From Streptomyces sp. Edi4 (GTDB taxonomy: Bacteria > Actinomycetota > Actinomycetes > Streptomycetales > Streptomycetaceae): a stretch of DNA of 64,000 nucleotides. Of the stretch, positions 1 through 8,647 are shown in pieces (within the stretch, counting starts at the first letter, position 1; each line of letters opens with the position of its first letter). The notes below the pieces were generated by a model. The model made no database searches. It was given only the letters and a program-made list of their open reading frames with translations, and had not been told where the DNA came from. The stretch covers positions 2,666,001 through 2,730,000 of the forward strand of contig NZ_JBEJGY010000004.1 of NCBI RefSeq assembly GCF_040253615.1. Reading direction: 5' to 3'. Both the position numbers and the translations under genes were made by a program.

Positions 1-486
1 GCCATGGACGGTGAGTGGCGCCTTGGCATGGCGCTCGCGGGCAAGGCGAAGTTCGACATCGGGGTGGCGCCGCTGCCCGTGCCGGACGACCAGCGGGCCA
101 CGTACGGCAAGGGTTATCTGACCGGCACCATCGCGGGCATCGCCGCGACCTCCAAGAAGCAGAACGCGGCGTGGGAGCTGGTCAAGTTCCTGACCACCGA
201 CACCGACGCGGTGGTGAACTTCGCCAACGCCATCCACAACGTGCCCTCCACCTTCGACGCCCTGAAGTCTCCGAAGCTCCAGGCCGACCCGCGCTTCAAG
301 ACGTTCCTGGACATCGCCCAGAACCCGAACTCCACCACCACCCCCGCCTCCGTCAACGGCGGCCAGTACATCGTGTCGCTGCAAAACCTCGGCTACGGCG
401 TGGAGAGCGGCAAGCAGGGCGACATCAAGGCGGGTCTGGCCGGCACCGCCCGGGAGATCGACGCCGCGATCGCGCAGGCGAAGTAG
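1..486 (+). CDS. csnE: Sugar ABC transporter solute-binding protein, 3' part only (CsnE-like)
   Basis: The frame is open from the first base, so the gene starts upstream of the window. The visible 161 residues form the C-terminal lobe of a family 1 extracellular sugar-binding protein: a YGKGYLTGT-like stretch is followed by the KKQNAAWELVKFL segment usual in this family, and the protein ends in a Lys-rich helix. It would deliver an oligosaccharide to the two permeases that follow 7 bases and then 8 overlapping bases downstream. The order binding protein, permease, permease, GH4 enzyme, BadF-type kinase matches the csnE-csnK chitosan-oligosaccharide operon of Streptomyces; the symbol rests on that synteny. 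The ROK repressor csnR and the lipobox would lie to the left and cannot be seen. Confidence 0.8.
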   Translation, partial: AMDGEWRLGMALAGKAKFDIGVAPLPVPDDQRATYGKGYLTGTIAGIAATSKKQNAAWELVKFLTTDTDAVVNFANAIHNVPSTFDALKSPKLQADPRFKTFLDIAQNPNSTTTPASVNGGQYIVSLQNLGYGVESGKQGDIKAGLAGTAREIDAAIAQAK

Positions 487-493
487 CCCGGCC

Positions 494-1438
494 ATGAGCA
501 CCACCTACTCACTGCGCGCCAAGCACCGCCGCTCGGCGCTGCGCACCCTGGCGTTCCTCTCACCCTGGCTGATCGGGTTCGGCGTCTTCTTCGCCTACCC
601 GCTGATCTCCACGGTCTACTTCTCCTTCACCCACTACGACGGTTTCGGCGCGGCCACCTTCGACGGTCTCAAGAACTGGGGTTATGTCTTCAACGACTAC
701 CCGCTGTTCTGGCCGGCGCTGCGCAACACCCTGTGGCTGGTGGTCGTCATGGTCGCCTGCCGGGTGGTGTTCGGACTCGGCGTCGGCCTGCTCGTCACCA
801 AGATCAAGACGGGGGTCGGCGTCTTCCGCACACTGTTCTATCTGCCCTACCTCGCCCCGCCGGTCGCGGCCACCCTCGGCTTCGTCTTCCTGCTCAACCC
901 CGGTACGGGGCCGGTCAATTCACTCCTGGGCGACCTGGGCATCCCGGCGCCGGACTGGTTCACCGACCCGTCCTGGTCCAAGCCCGCGCTGACCCTGCTC
1001 GCGGTGTGGGGCGTCGGCGACCTCATGGTGATCTTCATGGCCGCGCTCCTGGACGTGCCGAAGGAGCAGTACGAGGCCGCCGAACTCGACGGGGCGTCCG
1101 CCTGGCAGCGGTTCCGTTATGTCACGCTGCCCAACATCTCGCCGATCGTGATGTTCGCGGTGGTCACCGGCGTCATCCAGGCGATGCAGAGCTACACCCA
1201 GCCGCTGGTGGCGGGCAAGGTCGCCTCCGGGAACCTCGGCAACTCGGGCCAGCAGTTCGAGCCCGGCTACCCCGACAAGTCGACGCTGACCCTGCCCCAG
1301 CTCGTCTACAACCTGGGCTTCCAGCGCTTCGACTACGGCTCCGCCTGTGTGGTCGCGCTGGTCCTGTTCGCCCTCTCCATGGCCTTCACGGCGCTGCTCA
1401 TGAAGCGGCGCGGCGGACTCGTCCAGGCAGGTGAGTGA
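494..1438 (+). CDS. csnF: Carbohydrate ABC transporter permease, MalF/UgpA type (CsnF-like)
   Basis: A 314-residue inner-membrane protein with about six hydrophobic segments, the first at residues 18-38 and the last near 285-305. The cytoplasmic EAA loop (EQYEAAELDGASAWQRF, around residue 195) is the docking site for the shared ATPase, which is not encoded here; in Streptomyces the multi-operon ATPase MsiK normally serves such transporters. The ATG start lies 7 bases after the binding-protein stop, and the stop overlaps the next permease, so translational coupling is likely. It would import the oligosaccharide captured by the upstream binding protein. Substrate assignment is inferred from the neighbouring GH4 and kinase genes. 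Confidence 0.88.
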   Translation: MSTTYSLRAKHRRSALRTLAFLSPWLIGFGVFFAYPLISTVYFSFTHYDGFGAATFDGLKNWGYVFNDYPLFWPALRNTLWLVVVMVACRVVFGLGVGLLVTKIKTGVGVFRTLFYLPYLAPPVAATLGFVFLLNPGTGPVNSLLGDLGIPAPDWFTDPSWSKPALTLLAVWGVGDLMVIFMAALLDVPKEQYEAAELDGASAWQRFRYVTLPNISPIVMFAVVTGVIQAMQSYTQPLVAGKVASGNLGNSGQQFEPGYPDKSTLTLPQLVYNLGFQRFDYGSACVVALVLFALSMAFTALLMKRRGGLVQAGE

Positions 1439-2318
1439 CATGACGTACGCCCTTGAGGCTCCGGCGGCGACCCCGGCGGCCAGGGTCGCCCGGCGCAAGG
1501 CCGCGCTGCACTGGATCGCGGTGCACGCGCTCGGTGTCGCCGCCGCCCTGTTCTTCGTGCTGCCCTTCGTCTTCCTGCTGCTCACCTCGCTGATGGACGA
1601 CCACCAGACCCTCACCCGCGACCTCGTCCCGCACCACTGGGCGTGGTCCAACTACCGCCAGGTGTTCGACACGCCCGGCTTCTTGGGCTGGTGGAAGAAC
1701 ACCCTGCTGTACGCCGGGCTCGGCACCGTGCTCAGCGTGGTGTCGTCGGTGCCGGTGGCCTACGCGCTCGCCAAGTTCCGCTTCCGGGGGCGCCATCTGT
1801 CGCTGATGCTGGTCATCTCGACGATGATGCTGCCGCCCCAGGTGGTCATCATCCCGATGTATCTGTTCTGGGCCAGGCAGCTGGACCTGTCGGGCACCCT
1901 GTGGCCGCTGATCATCCCGCTGGCCTTCGGCGACGCGTTCACCATCTTCCTGCTGCGGCAGTTCCTGATGACCATCCCCAACGAGTACCTGGACGCCGCG
2001 AAGGTGGACGGGTGCGGGGAGCTGCGCACCCTGCTCAAGGTGGTGCTGCCCATGGCACGCCCCGGCATCGCCGCCGTCGCGCTCTTCCAGTTCTTCTACG
2101 CCTGGAACGACTACTTCGGACCCCAGATCTACGCGTCCGACACGCCGGGGTCCTGGACGCTGAGCTATGGCCTCGAGTCCTTCAAGAGCGCGCACCATAC
2201 CGACTGGAACCTGACCATGGCCGCGACCGTTCTGGTCATGGCCCCCGTGATCCTCGTCTTCTTCTTCGCACAGAAGGCCTTCGTCGAGGGCGTCACGCTG
2301 ACCGGAGTGAAGGGCTGA
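1431..2318 (+). CDS. csnG: Carbohydrate ABC transporter permease, MalG/UgpE type (CsnG-like)
   Basis: A 295-residue second permease with six hydrophobic segments and the EAA-type loop NEYLDAAKVDGCGELRTL near residue 185. The GTG at 1431 overlaps the upstream stop by 8 bases; an ATG at 1440, directly after that stop, is an equally possible start and changes only three residues. It pairs with the upstream permease to form the membrane channel. The ending FFFAQKAFVEGVTLTGVKG is characteristic of this subfamily. Eight bases separate its stop from the GH4 gene, so all five genes probably share one transcript. Confidence 0.88.
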   Translation: MSDMTYALEAPAATPAARVARRKAALHWIAVHALGVAAALFFVLPFVFLLLTSLMDDHQTLTRDLVPHHWAWSNYRQVFDTPGFLGWWKNTLLYAGLGTVLSVVSSVPVAYALAKFRFRGRHLSLMLVISTMMLPPQVVIIPMYLFWARQLDLSGTLWPLIIPLAFGDAFTIFLLRQFLMTIPNEYLDAAKVDGCGELRTLLKVVLPMARPGIAAVALFQFFYAWNDYFGPQIYASDTPGSWTLSYGLESFKSAHHTDWNLTMAATVLVMAPVILVFFFAQKAFVEGVTLTGVKG

Positions 2319-2326
2319 TCGATTCC

Positions 2327-3592
2327 ATGAAGCTCGCAGTAGTGGGGGGCGGGTCCACCTACACCCCCGAACTCATCGACGGCTTCGCCCGGTTGCGGGA
2401 CACGCTGCCCGTCAGTGAGCTCGTCCTGGTCGACCCGGCCGCCGACCGCCTGGAGCTGGTGGGCGGGCTCGCCCGGCGCATCTTCGCCAAGCAGGGGCAC
2501 CCGGGGAAGATCATCACCACCTCCGACCTGGACGCCGGTGTCGCGGACGCGGACGCCGTGCTGCTCCAGCTGCGCGTCGGCGGACAGGCCGCCCGGCAGC
2601 AGGACGAGACCTGGCCGCTGGAGTGCGGCTGCGTGGGCCAGGAGACGACCGGCGCGGGGGGCCTGGCCAAGGCCCTGCGTACGGTGCCGGTGGTGCTCGG
2701 CATCGCCGAGCGCGTGCGCCGCGCCAACCCGGACGCCTGGATCATCGACTTCACCAATCCGGTGGGCATCGTGACCCGGGCCCTGCTCCAGGCCGGGCAC
2801 AAGGCGGTCGGCCTGTGCAACGTGGCCATCGGGCTCCAGCGCAAGTTCGCCAAGCTGCTCCAGGTGACGCCCGGCGAGGTCCACCTCGACCACGTCGGTC
2901 TCAACCACCTCACCTGGGAGTTCGGGGTACGTCTGGGCGGTCCCGCGGGCGAGAACGTACTGCCCGGGCTGCTCGCCGAGCACGGCGACGCCATCGCCGA
3001 CGACCTGCGCCTGCCCCGCCAGGTCCTGGACCGGCTCGGCGTGGTGCCCTCCTACTATCTGCGCTACTTCTACTCCCACGACGAGGTGGTGCGCGAGCTC
3101 GCCACCAAGCCGTCCAGGGCCGCCGAAGTCGCGGCAATGGAAAGGGAGTTGCTGGAGATGTACGGCGACCCGGCGCTCGAGGAGAAGCCGGAGCTGCTGG
3201 CCAAGCGCGGCGGCGCCTTCTACTCCGAGGCCGCCGTCGACCTCGCGGCGTCACTGCTCGGCGGCGGGGGAAGCCCCGTGCAGGTCGTCAACACGTACAA
3301 CAACGGCACGCTGCCCTTCCTCGCGGACGACGCCGTCATCGAGGTGCCGGCCCGGGTGGGACGCGACGGCGCGGTCCCGCTCCCGGTGCCCCGGCTCGAC
3401 CCGCTGTACGCGGGGCTGATCGCACACGTCACCGCGTATGAGGACCTGGCCATCGAGGCCGCCCTGCGCGGTGGGCGCGACCGGGTGTTCCGCGCCCTGC
3501 TCGCGCACCCGCTGGTCGGGCAGTACGACCACGCCGAGAAACTCACCGACCGGCTGATCGCGCACAACCGGGAGCACCTTTCGTGGGCATGA
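2327..3592 (+). CDS. csnH: Glycoside hydrolase family 4, 6-phospho-beta-glucosidase-like (CsnH-like)
   Basis: A 421-residue GH4 enzyme. These use NAD+ and a divalent metal for a redox-assisted cleavage of glycosidic bonds. The N-terminal dinucleotide loop GGGSTYTPEL is at residues 7-16; the FTNPVGIVT motif and the metal-ligand pair expected for GH4 are visible as Cys in GLCNVAIG (about residue 164) and His in LNHLTW (about 194). The frame is open far upstream, but ATG 2327 is where the family begins and it lies just after the permease stop. In the csn operon this enzyme is thought to hydrolyse imported chitosan oligosaccharides. The exact substrate (phosphorylated or not, glucosamine or glucose) cannot be read from sequence. 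Confidence 0.88.
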   Translation: MKLAVVGGGSTYTPELIDGFARLRDTLPVSELVLVDPAADRLELVGGLARRIFAKQGHPGKIITTSDLDAGVADADAVLLQLRVGGQAARQQDETWPLECGCVGQETTGAGGLAKALRTVPVVLGIAERVRRANPDAWIIDFTNPVGIVTRALLQAGHKAVGLCNVAIGLQRKFAKLLQVTPGEVHLDHVGLNHLTWEFGVRLGGPAGENVLPGLLAEHGDAIADDLRLPRQVLDRLGVVPSYYLRYFYSHDEVVRELATKPSRAAEVAAMERELLEMYGDPALEEKPELLAKRGGAFYSEAAVDLAASLLGGGGSPVQVVNTYNNGTLPFLADDAVIEVPARVGRDGAVPLPVPRLDPLYAGLIAHVTAYEDLAIEAALRGGRDRVFRALLAHPLVGQYDHAEKLTDRLIAHNREHLSWA

Positions 3593-4563
3593 GGGTGCTG
3601 GCGATCGACGCCGGCAACAGCAAGACCGACGTGGCGCTGATCGACGCGGACGGCACGGTGCTAGGCGCCGCGCGCGGCGGAGGCTTCCGGCCGCCGGCGG
3701 TGGGCGTCGAGGTGGCCATGCACATGCTGGCCACCACGGTGGAGGAGGCCCACCTCGCCGCGGGTAGCCCCGGGCCGCTGCGGGTCGAGCACGTTTCGGC
3801 GTGCCTGGCCAACGCCGATCTGCCCGTGGAGGAGCGGGAGTTGACGGCCGCGCTGACCGCGCGCGGCTGGGGGGCGTCGGTGAGCGTCCACAACGACACC
3901 TTCGCGATCCTGCGCGCCGGGCTGCCCGTGGGCGCCGAGCCGTGCGGGGTCGCGGTGGTGTGCGGCGCGGGCATCAACTGCGTCGGCATGACACCGGACG
4001 GGCGCACCGCCCGCTTCCCCGCCATCGGGAAGATCTCCGGCGACTGGGGCGGGGGCGGCGGGCTCGCCGAGGAGGCCCTGTTCTTCGCGGCGCGCGCCGA
4101 GGACGGGCGGGGCGGGGCGACCGCGCTCGCCTGCGCCCTGCCCGACCACTTCGGGCTCTCCTCGATGTACGAGCTGATCGAGGGGCTGCACCTGGGGAGG
4201 ATCCCGGTGGTGCGGCTGCACGAGCTGAGCCCGGTGCTCTTCGAGGTCGCGGCGGCCGGTGACAAGGTGGCGCGTTCGCTCGTCGAGCGGCAGGCGGAGG
4301 AGATCGTGGCCCTGGCCACCGTGGCGCTCGGGCGGCTCGGCCTCCTGGAGGTGGAGACGCCGGTCCTGCTCGGCGGCGGTGTGCTCGCGGCCCGCCATCC
4401 CCAGCTGGACGACGGCGTACGCGAACGGCTCGCGGTCCGGGCGCCCAAGGCGGTGCCGCTGGTGGTGACGGCGTCGCCCGTGCTCGGCGCGGGCCTGCTC
4501 GGCCTCGACCGGGTCTCGGCGCCCGACGAGGCGTACGCGCGGCTGCGGGCCCAGTACCCGTAG
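3583..4563 (+). CDS. csnK: BadF/BadG/BcrA/BcrD-type sugar kinase, GlcNAc-kinase-like (CsnK-like)
   Basis: A 326-residue ASKHA-fold ATPase. The phosphate-1 loop IDAGNSKTDVALI is at the N-terminus, a glycine-rich GDWGGGGGLAEEA segment lies in the middle, and an adenosine-motif-like LLGGGVLAAR near residue 265. It probably phosphorylates glucosamine or N-acetylglucosamine released by the GH4 enzyme. The GTG at 3583 overlaps the GH4 stop by 10 bases and has GGAG eight bases upstream; ATG 3589 is an alternative but is further from the ribosome-binding site. It is the last gene of the operon; a 201-base gap follows before the next cluster. Confidence 0.82.
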   Translation: MGMRVLAIDAGNSKTDVALIDADGTVLGAARGGGFRPPAVGVEVAMHMLATTVEEAHLAAGSPGPLRVEHVSACLANADLPVEERELTAALTARGWGASVSVHNDTFAILRAGLPVGAEPCGVAVVCGAGINCVGMTPDGRTARFPAIGKISGDWGGGGGLAEEALFFAARAEDGRGGATALACALPDHFGLSSMYELIEGLHLGRIPVVRLHELSPVLFEVAAAGDKVARSLVERQAEEIVALATVALGRLGLLEVETPVLLGGGVLAARHPQLDDGVRERLAVRAPKAVPLVVTASPVLGAGLLGLDRVSAPDEAYARLRAQYP

Positions 4564-4764
4564 GGCCGCAAGGGACGGTGGGGCGATGGGGGCCGGGGGA
4601 ACCGAACGCCCGGGCGCCGCGTATACATGGGGAGGGAACGTGGGGGCGGGGGGCGCGCGGGGCTCACGGCGCGCGGGGTGGCAGGTAACAAGATCCAGAC
4701 AACGCTGGATGGTTGTCGGTCCCTGCGGCCATACTGCCTAGGCAGCGACCGAGGGGGAGGTCAG

Positions 4765-6147
4765 GTGGCGAATCCGCCGAACGTGCGCGAACCGGGGACG
4801 CGGGGGGCCGCGGTCCGGTCCATCGCGCAGCCGCGCCCGGGCGCGCGCCGGGGCTTGGCCGAGGCCCGCGAGCGGGCGCGCGCCGCCGCGACGACCGAGC
4901 CCGGCCGGCTGTGGATCATCGGCACGGTCGTGGCGGCCCTGGTGCTCGCCTTCGGCGCGGCCACCGCCTGGGAGGTCTTTGACCGCGCGGCCGCCGCCGA
5001 CGACGTGGTGAGCCGCAGCCAGCCGCTCAGCGCGGACGCCGCGTCCATCTACCGTTCGCTCGCCGACGCGGACACGGCGGCGGCGAGCGGCTTCCTCGCG
5101 GGCGGCCAGGAACCGCTCGATGTGCGCGCGCGGTACGACAGCGACATCGCGACCGCCTCCCGGCTCCTGGTCAAGGCGGCCGCCAACACCACCGGCTCGG
5201 CCGACTCCGCCCAGCAGATCGCCACCCTGAACCAGCAACTCCCGCTCTACAACGGCCTGATCGAGCAGGCGCGGGCCAACAACCGGCAGGGCTTCCCGGT
5301 CGGCGGCGCCTATCTGCGCTTCGCCAACCAGAAGATGTCCACCAGCCTGCTGCCCGCCGCGCAGAAGCTGTACGAGGCGGAGACGGGCCGCCTCTACGAC
5401 GACTACGGCCAGGCCGACACCTGGCCGTACGCGGCGACCGTGCTCGGCCTGGTGGCGCTCGGCGGCCTCCTGTGGGCCCAGCGGCGCACCTATCTGCGCA
5501 CCAACCGGGTGTTCAACCACGGCCTGCTGGCCGCGACGGCCGCCGCCACGGTGATGCTGCTCTGGCTGGTGGTGGGGCACGCGGTGGCCTCCTCTGACCT
5601 GTCGGCCTCGCGCGCGCACGGCCAGGAGTCCCTGAAGGTCCTCAACGACGCCCGGATCAGCTCCCTCCAGGCCCGCGCGAACGAGAACCTGACGCTGGTG
5701 GCCCGGGGCGCGGTGCTCACCTCCGACGGCAAGGACCAGTACGAGGCGGACTACATCCGGGAGATGGCGACCCTGTCCGACCGGCTCGGCGCGGCCCGCG
5801 CCCTCGCCGACGACGACGCGGGCAAGTCCCCCGTGGCCGCCGCGGCCGCCGACATGAACACCTGGCGCGCACGGCACACGGCGGCCCGCAGGACGGACGA
5901 CAGCGGCGACTACGACGGCGCGCTGACCCAGGTGCTTGGCGCCAAGAACTCCACGGGTGAGAGCTTCGACCAGGTGGACAGGGCGCTGGACACGGCGATC
6001 GCCCACGAGCAGCGCCAGTTCACCTCGGCCGCGTCCGACGGCCGGGGCGCCTTCTCGGGTCTGCCCCTCGGCGCGGCGGTCCTCGCCGTGCTCGCGGCGG
6101 CGGGCGCCGGGGTGGGCGTCAGCCGCCGCCTCGCGGAGTACAGGTGA
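4765..6147 (+). CDS. glnX: Four-TM extracytoplasmic sensor protein, GlnX-like
   Basis: A 460-residue membrane protein. After an Arg-rich cytoplasmic N-terminus come TM1 (residues 50-68), a helical extracytoplasmic region, TM2 and TM3 close together in the middle, a second helical extracytoplasmic region, and TM4 near 438-456. This layout resembles GlnX of mycobacteria and corynebacteria, which passes a signal from the binding protein GlnH across the membrane to the kinase PknG. I chose GTG 4765 because GAGGGGGAGG lies just upstream; the earlier in-frame ATG at 4627 has low-complexity translation. Its stop overlaps the next start (GTGA). The assignment rests on topology plus the adjacent GlnH-like and PknG-like genes. 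Confidence 0.72.
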   Translation: MANPPNVREPGTRGAAVRSIAQPRPGARRGLAEARERARAAATTEPGRLWIIGTVVAALVLAFGAATAWEVFDRAAAADDVVSRSQPLSADAASIYRSLADADTAAASGFLAGGQEPLDVRARYDSDIATASRLLVKAAANTTGSADSAQQIATLNQQLPLYNGLIEQARANNRQGFPVGGAYLRFANQKMSTSLLPAAQKLYEAETGRLYDDYGQADTWPYAATVLGLVALGGLLWAQRRTYLRTNRVFNHGLLAATAAATVMLLWLVVGHAVASSDLSASRAHGQESLKVLNDARISSLQARANENLTLVARGAVLTSDGKDQYEADYIREMATLSDRLGAARALADDDAGKSPVAAAAADMNTWRARHTAARRTDDSGDYDGALTQVLGAKNSTGESFDQVDRALDTAIAHEQRQFTSAASDGRGAFSGLPLGAAVLAVLAAAGAGVGVSRRLAEYR

Positions 6148-7262
6148 GCGGCATGGACGGCGGCAATGGACCAGCGAGCAGCGGTGGATGGGCGAGAGGG
6201 GTCGCGATGAGCGGCGCGAAGAGCTCGGCGGACCCGGCCCGCGCGGCCGCCCCCGGCACCGGCACCGGCACGCCGGGCCGTGCCCGGCGCGCGGCCAGGC
6301 GGCTGCGCGGCTGGGGCGGGGTGGCCGGGATGGCCCTCGCGCTCGCCGTCGCGGCCGGCGCCCTGATCCCGCTGAGCCGGCACGGCGGCCAGGCCACCTC
6401 GGTGAGCGTCGGCCCCGCCGCCGCGCGGGGCGTGCCGGCCAAGGCCGACGACTGCGTGGATCCCGAGGCGAGCCTGCCCCCGTCGAGCGCGGACGGCCCG
6501 AACATCGACGCCATCAAGCGGCGCGGCAAGCTGATCGCGGGCGTCGACCAGAACAGCTTCCGCTGGGGCTACCGCAATCCCACGACCCGCACCCTGGAAG
6601 GCTTCGACATCGACCTGGTGAAGGCGATCGCGAAGAACATCCTGGGCGACGAGAACGCGGTGATCTACCGCGCCATCCCCACCAGCCAGCGCATTCCCGC
6701 GCTCCAGAACGGCACGGTGGACGTGGTGGTGCGGACCATGACCGTCAACTGCAAGCGCGTCAAGCAGGCCTCGTTCTCCACCGCGTACTTCGAGGCGGGC
6801 CAGCAGGTGCTCGCCCCCAAGTCCTCCGCCATCACCGGCTTCGACGACTCCCTCAAGGGCAAGCGGGTCTGCGTGGCGGCGGGCTCCACCGCCTTCGACG
6901 CGCTCAAGGCCGCCTCGCACGGCGCCGACTACCAGGACTTCACGGTCCCCAACCAGCTGGACTGCCTGGTGCGCCTCCAGGAGAACCTGGTGGACGCGGT
7001 CGTCACCGACAACGCGCTGGCCGCCGGACAGGCCGCCCAGGACCCGGCGGTCCAGCTCAAGGGCAGCCCCTTCACCACCGAGTACTACGGCGTCGCCGTC
7101 AAGCTCGGCAACACCGATGTGGTGCGGCGGGTCAACCAGGTCCTGGTGGACTACCGGGACGGCGGGGACAACAGCGCCTGGATGAAGGCCTACCGTCAGT
7201 GGCTGGCCGCCGACCTGCCGGGCATAAAGAGCCCGCCGGCACCCAAGTACCGGACGGGATGA
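6144..7262 (+). CDS. glnH: Family 3 solute-binding protein, GlnH-like (glutamate/aspartate sensor)
   Basis: A 372-residue protein: a basic N-terminus, one hydrophobic segment (GMALALAVAAGALIPL, about residues 53-70), then an amino-acid binding domain of SBP family 3 with KRRGKLIAGVDQN, GFDIDLVKAIAKNILG and RIPALQNGTVDVVVRTMT. No lipobox Cys follows the hydrophobic segment, so it is probably anchored by that helix and not as a lipoprotein. GTG 6144 overlaps the upstream stop; ATG 6207, preceded by GAGAGGGG, is a good alternative start. No amino-acid permease or ATPase gene is adjacent, which fits a sensory role more than uptake. In mycobacteria GlnH reports Asp/Glu to PknG through GlnX. Confidence 0.78.
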   Translation: MSGMDGGNGPASSGGWARGVAMSGAKSSADPARAAAPGTGTGTPGRARRAARRLRGWGGVAGMALALAVAAGALIPLSRHGGQATSVSVGPAAARGVPAKADDCVDPEASLPPSSADGPNIDAIKRRGKLIAGVDQNSFRWGYRNPTTRTLEGFDIDLVKAIAKNILGDENAVIYRAIPTSQRIPALQNGTVDVVVRTMTVNCKRVKQASFSTAYFEAGQQVLAPKSSAITGFDDSLKGKRVCVAAGSTAFDALKAASHGADYQDFTVPNQLDCLVRLQENLVDAVVTDNALAAGQAAQDPAVQLKGSPFTTEYYGVAVKLGNTDVVRRVNQVLVDYRDGGDNSAWMKAYRQWLAADLPGIKSPPAPKYRTG

Positions 7263-7306
7263 GCACGTTGAGGCAGCGGCCGTACCACAGAGCGGAGAGG
7301 TGATCG

Positions 7307-8647
7307 ATGGGCGCGGGATCCTTTCCCGGCTCCACCGGAAGGCCCCCCGAGCCGGCCCCGCCGGTCATGGACCGGGACGAGGCGGACCGTGCGCTGGCGC
7401 GCCTGGACGCCGAGCACGAGGCCGTGGAGACCTCGCTGCTTGCCCTCCAGGACCATGCCGGGCGCCGGCTCCTGGAAGGGGCCGAGCTCACCGGCGTCAC
7501 CCGGGAACGCTGGGCCGCCACCGAGCAGTCCATCTCCCTGCTGTGGGCGTACTTCGACGCGTACACGGCGGCCCTCAGCTCCGCGCGTGAGCTGCGCGCC
7601 CGGCGGCGCTGGCCGAGCCGGGAGGACCTGGTGGAGCTGACCGACCGGCTGCGCGGCGAGTCCGTCACGCTCTCCGGCGCCGCCCTGCACGGCGCGCCCA
7701 CGCTGGCCGGTGGCCCCGCGAAGCTGACCGAGCGCTTCTCGCTCGCCGACCTCGTCCACCGGATGAACGAGCTGTACGCCCGCTCGCTCGACCTGGTCGT
7801 GGCCGCCGACACGGTGTGGTCCGCGCTGCCCGCCCGGATAGACCTGCTGGCCGCCGAGCTGCACCGCACCCGGGGGCTCGCGCACTCGGTGGGTGTGCGG
7901 CCGGGCGAGCACCCCTCGGGCGACGACCTGGAGGCGATCACGGCCGAGCTGGCCGAGCTGCGCACCCAGGTGATCTCCGACCCGCTCGCCTTCTGGGTGC
8001 CGGCCCCGGGCAGCTCGGCGCCGGGCGGCGGCCGCCCCGACACCGGCCGCTACGACCGGGCCGCGCGCGCCCTTGAGGACGTACGGCGCGAGATCGACGC
8101 GGTGCTGACGGTACGTCAGGACGCCGAGCAGCGCCTGGCCCGGCTGCGGGACGTCCTGTCGCGGGCCGACCGCACGCTGGCCGAGGCGCGCTCGGCGCGC
8201 GGTGAGGTCCTGGCGAAGATCGCCGCCAGCGAGGTGCCGGCCGTCAGCGGGCCCTCCATCGTGCTCCAGGAACAGCTGGCGGCGGCCGCCGAGTACCGCA
8301 GGCACGCCCAGTGGCACCGCCTGTCGCCCCTCCTTGAGTCCCTTGAGCGCGAGGCGGAGGACGAACTGCTGCGCGCACGCGCCTCGTTGACGGCGGTGAC
8401 CGCGCCGCTCGCGGTCCGCGCCGAGCTGCGCGGGCGCCTCGACGCGTACAAGGCGAAGGTGGCCCGGCACGGCATGGCAGAGGACCCGCTCCTGATGGAG
8501 CGGTACGACGCGGCCCGCCGGATGCTGTGGTCGGCGCCCTGCGACCTGCGGGTCGCCGAGGACGCGGTGCTGCGCTACCAGCGTGCGGCGGCGGAAGTGC
8601 TGGTCCCCGGGCAGTCGGGAACCCAGGACGTGAGGGGGGATTCGTGA
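7307..8647 (+). CDS. Coiled-coil protein of unknown function in the pknG cluster
   Basis: A 446-residue soluble protein rich in Ala, Leu, Glu and Arg, with long predicted helices over residues 20-110 and 245-420 (for example RAALEDVRREIDAVLTVRQ and AEQRLARLRDVLSRAD) and no signal peptide or TM segment. ATG 7307 has GGAGAGG upstream. Its stop overlaps the start of the kinase gene, so it belongs to the same transcript. No enzyme motif is visible. A scaffold or adaptor linking the membrane sensor to the kinase is a reasonable guess from position only. Confidence 0.7.
   Translation: MGAGSFPGSTGRPPEPAPPVMDRDEADRALARLDAEHEAVETSLLALQDHAGRRLLEGAELTGVTRERWAATEQSISLLWAYFDAYTAALSSARELRARRRWPSREDLVELTDRLRGESVTLSGAALHGAPTLAGGPAKLTERFSLADLVHRMNELYARSLDLVVAADTVWSALPARIDLLAAELHRTRGLAHSVGVRPGEHPSGDDLEAITAELAELRTQVISDPLAFWVPAPGSSAPGGGRPDTGRYDRAARALEDVRREIDAVLTVRQDAEQRLARLRDVLSRADRTLAEARSARGEVLAKIAASEVPAVSGPSIVLQEQLAAAAEYRRHAQWHRLSPLLESLEREAEDELLRARASLTAVTAPLAVRAELRGRLDAYKAKVARHGMAEDPLLMERYDAARRMLWSAPCDLRVAEDAVLRYQRAAAEVLVPGQSGTQDVRGDS

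Noticed and set aside
1643..2326. Long in-frame extension upstream of the GH4 gene
   Set aside because: It overlaps the second permease in another frame, has Arg/Pro/Ala-biased composition, and the GH4 family starts at 2327.
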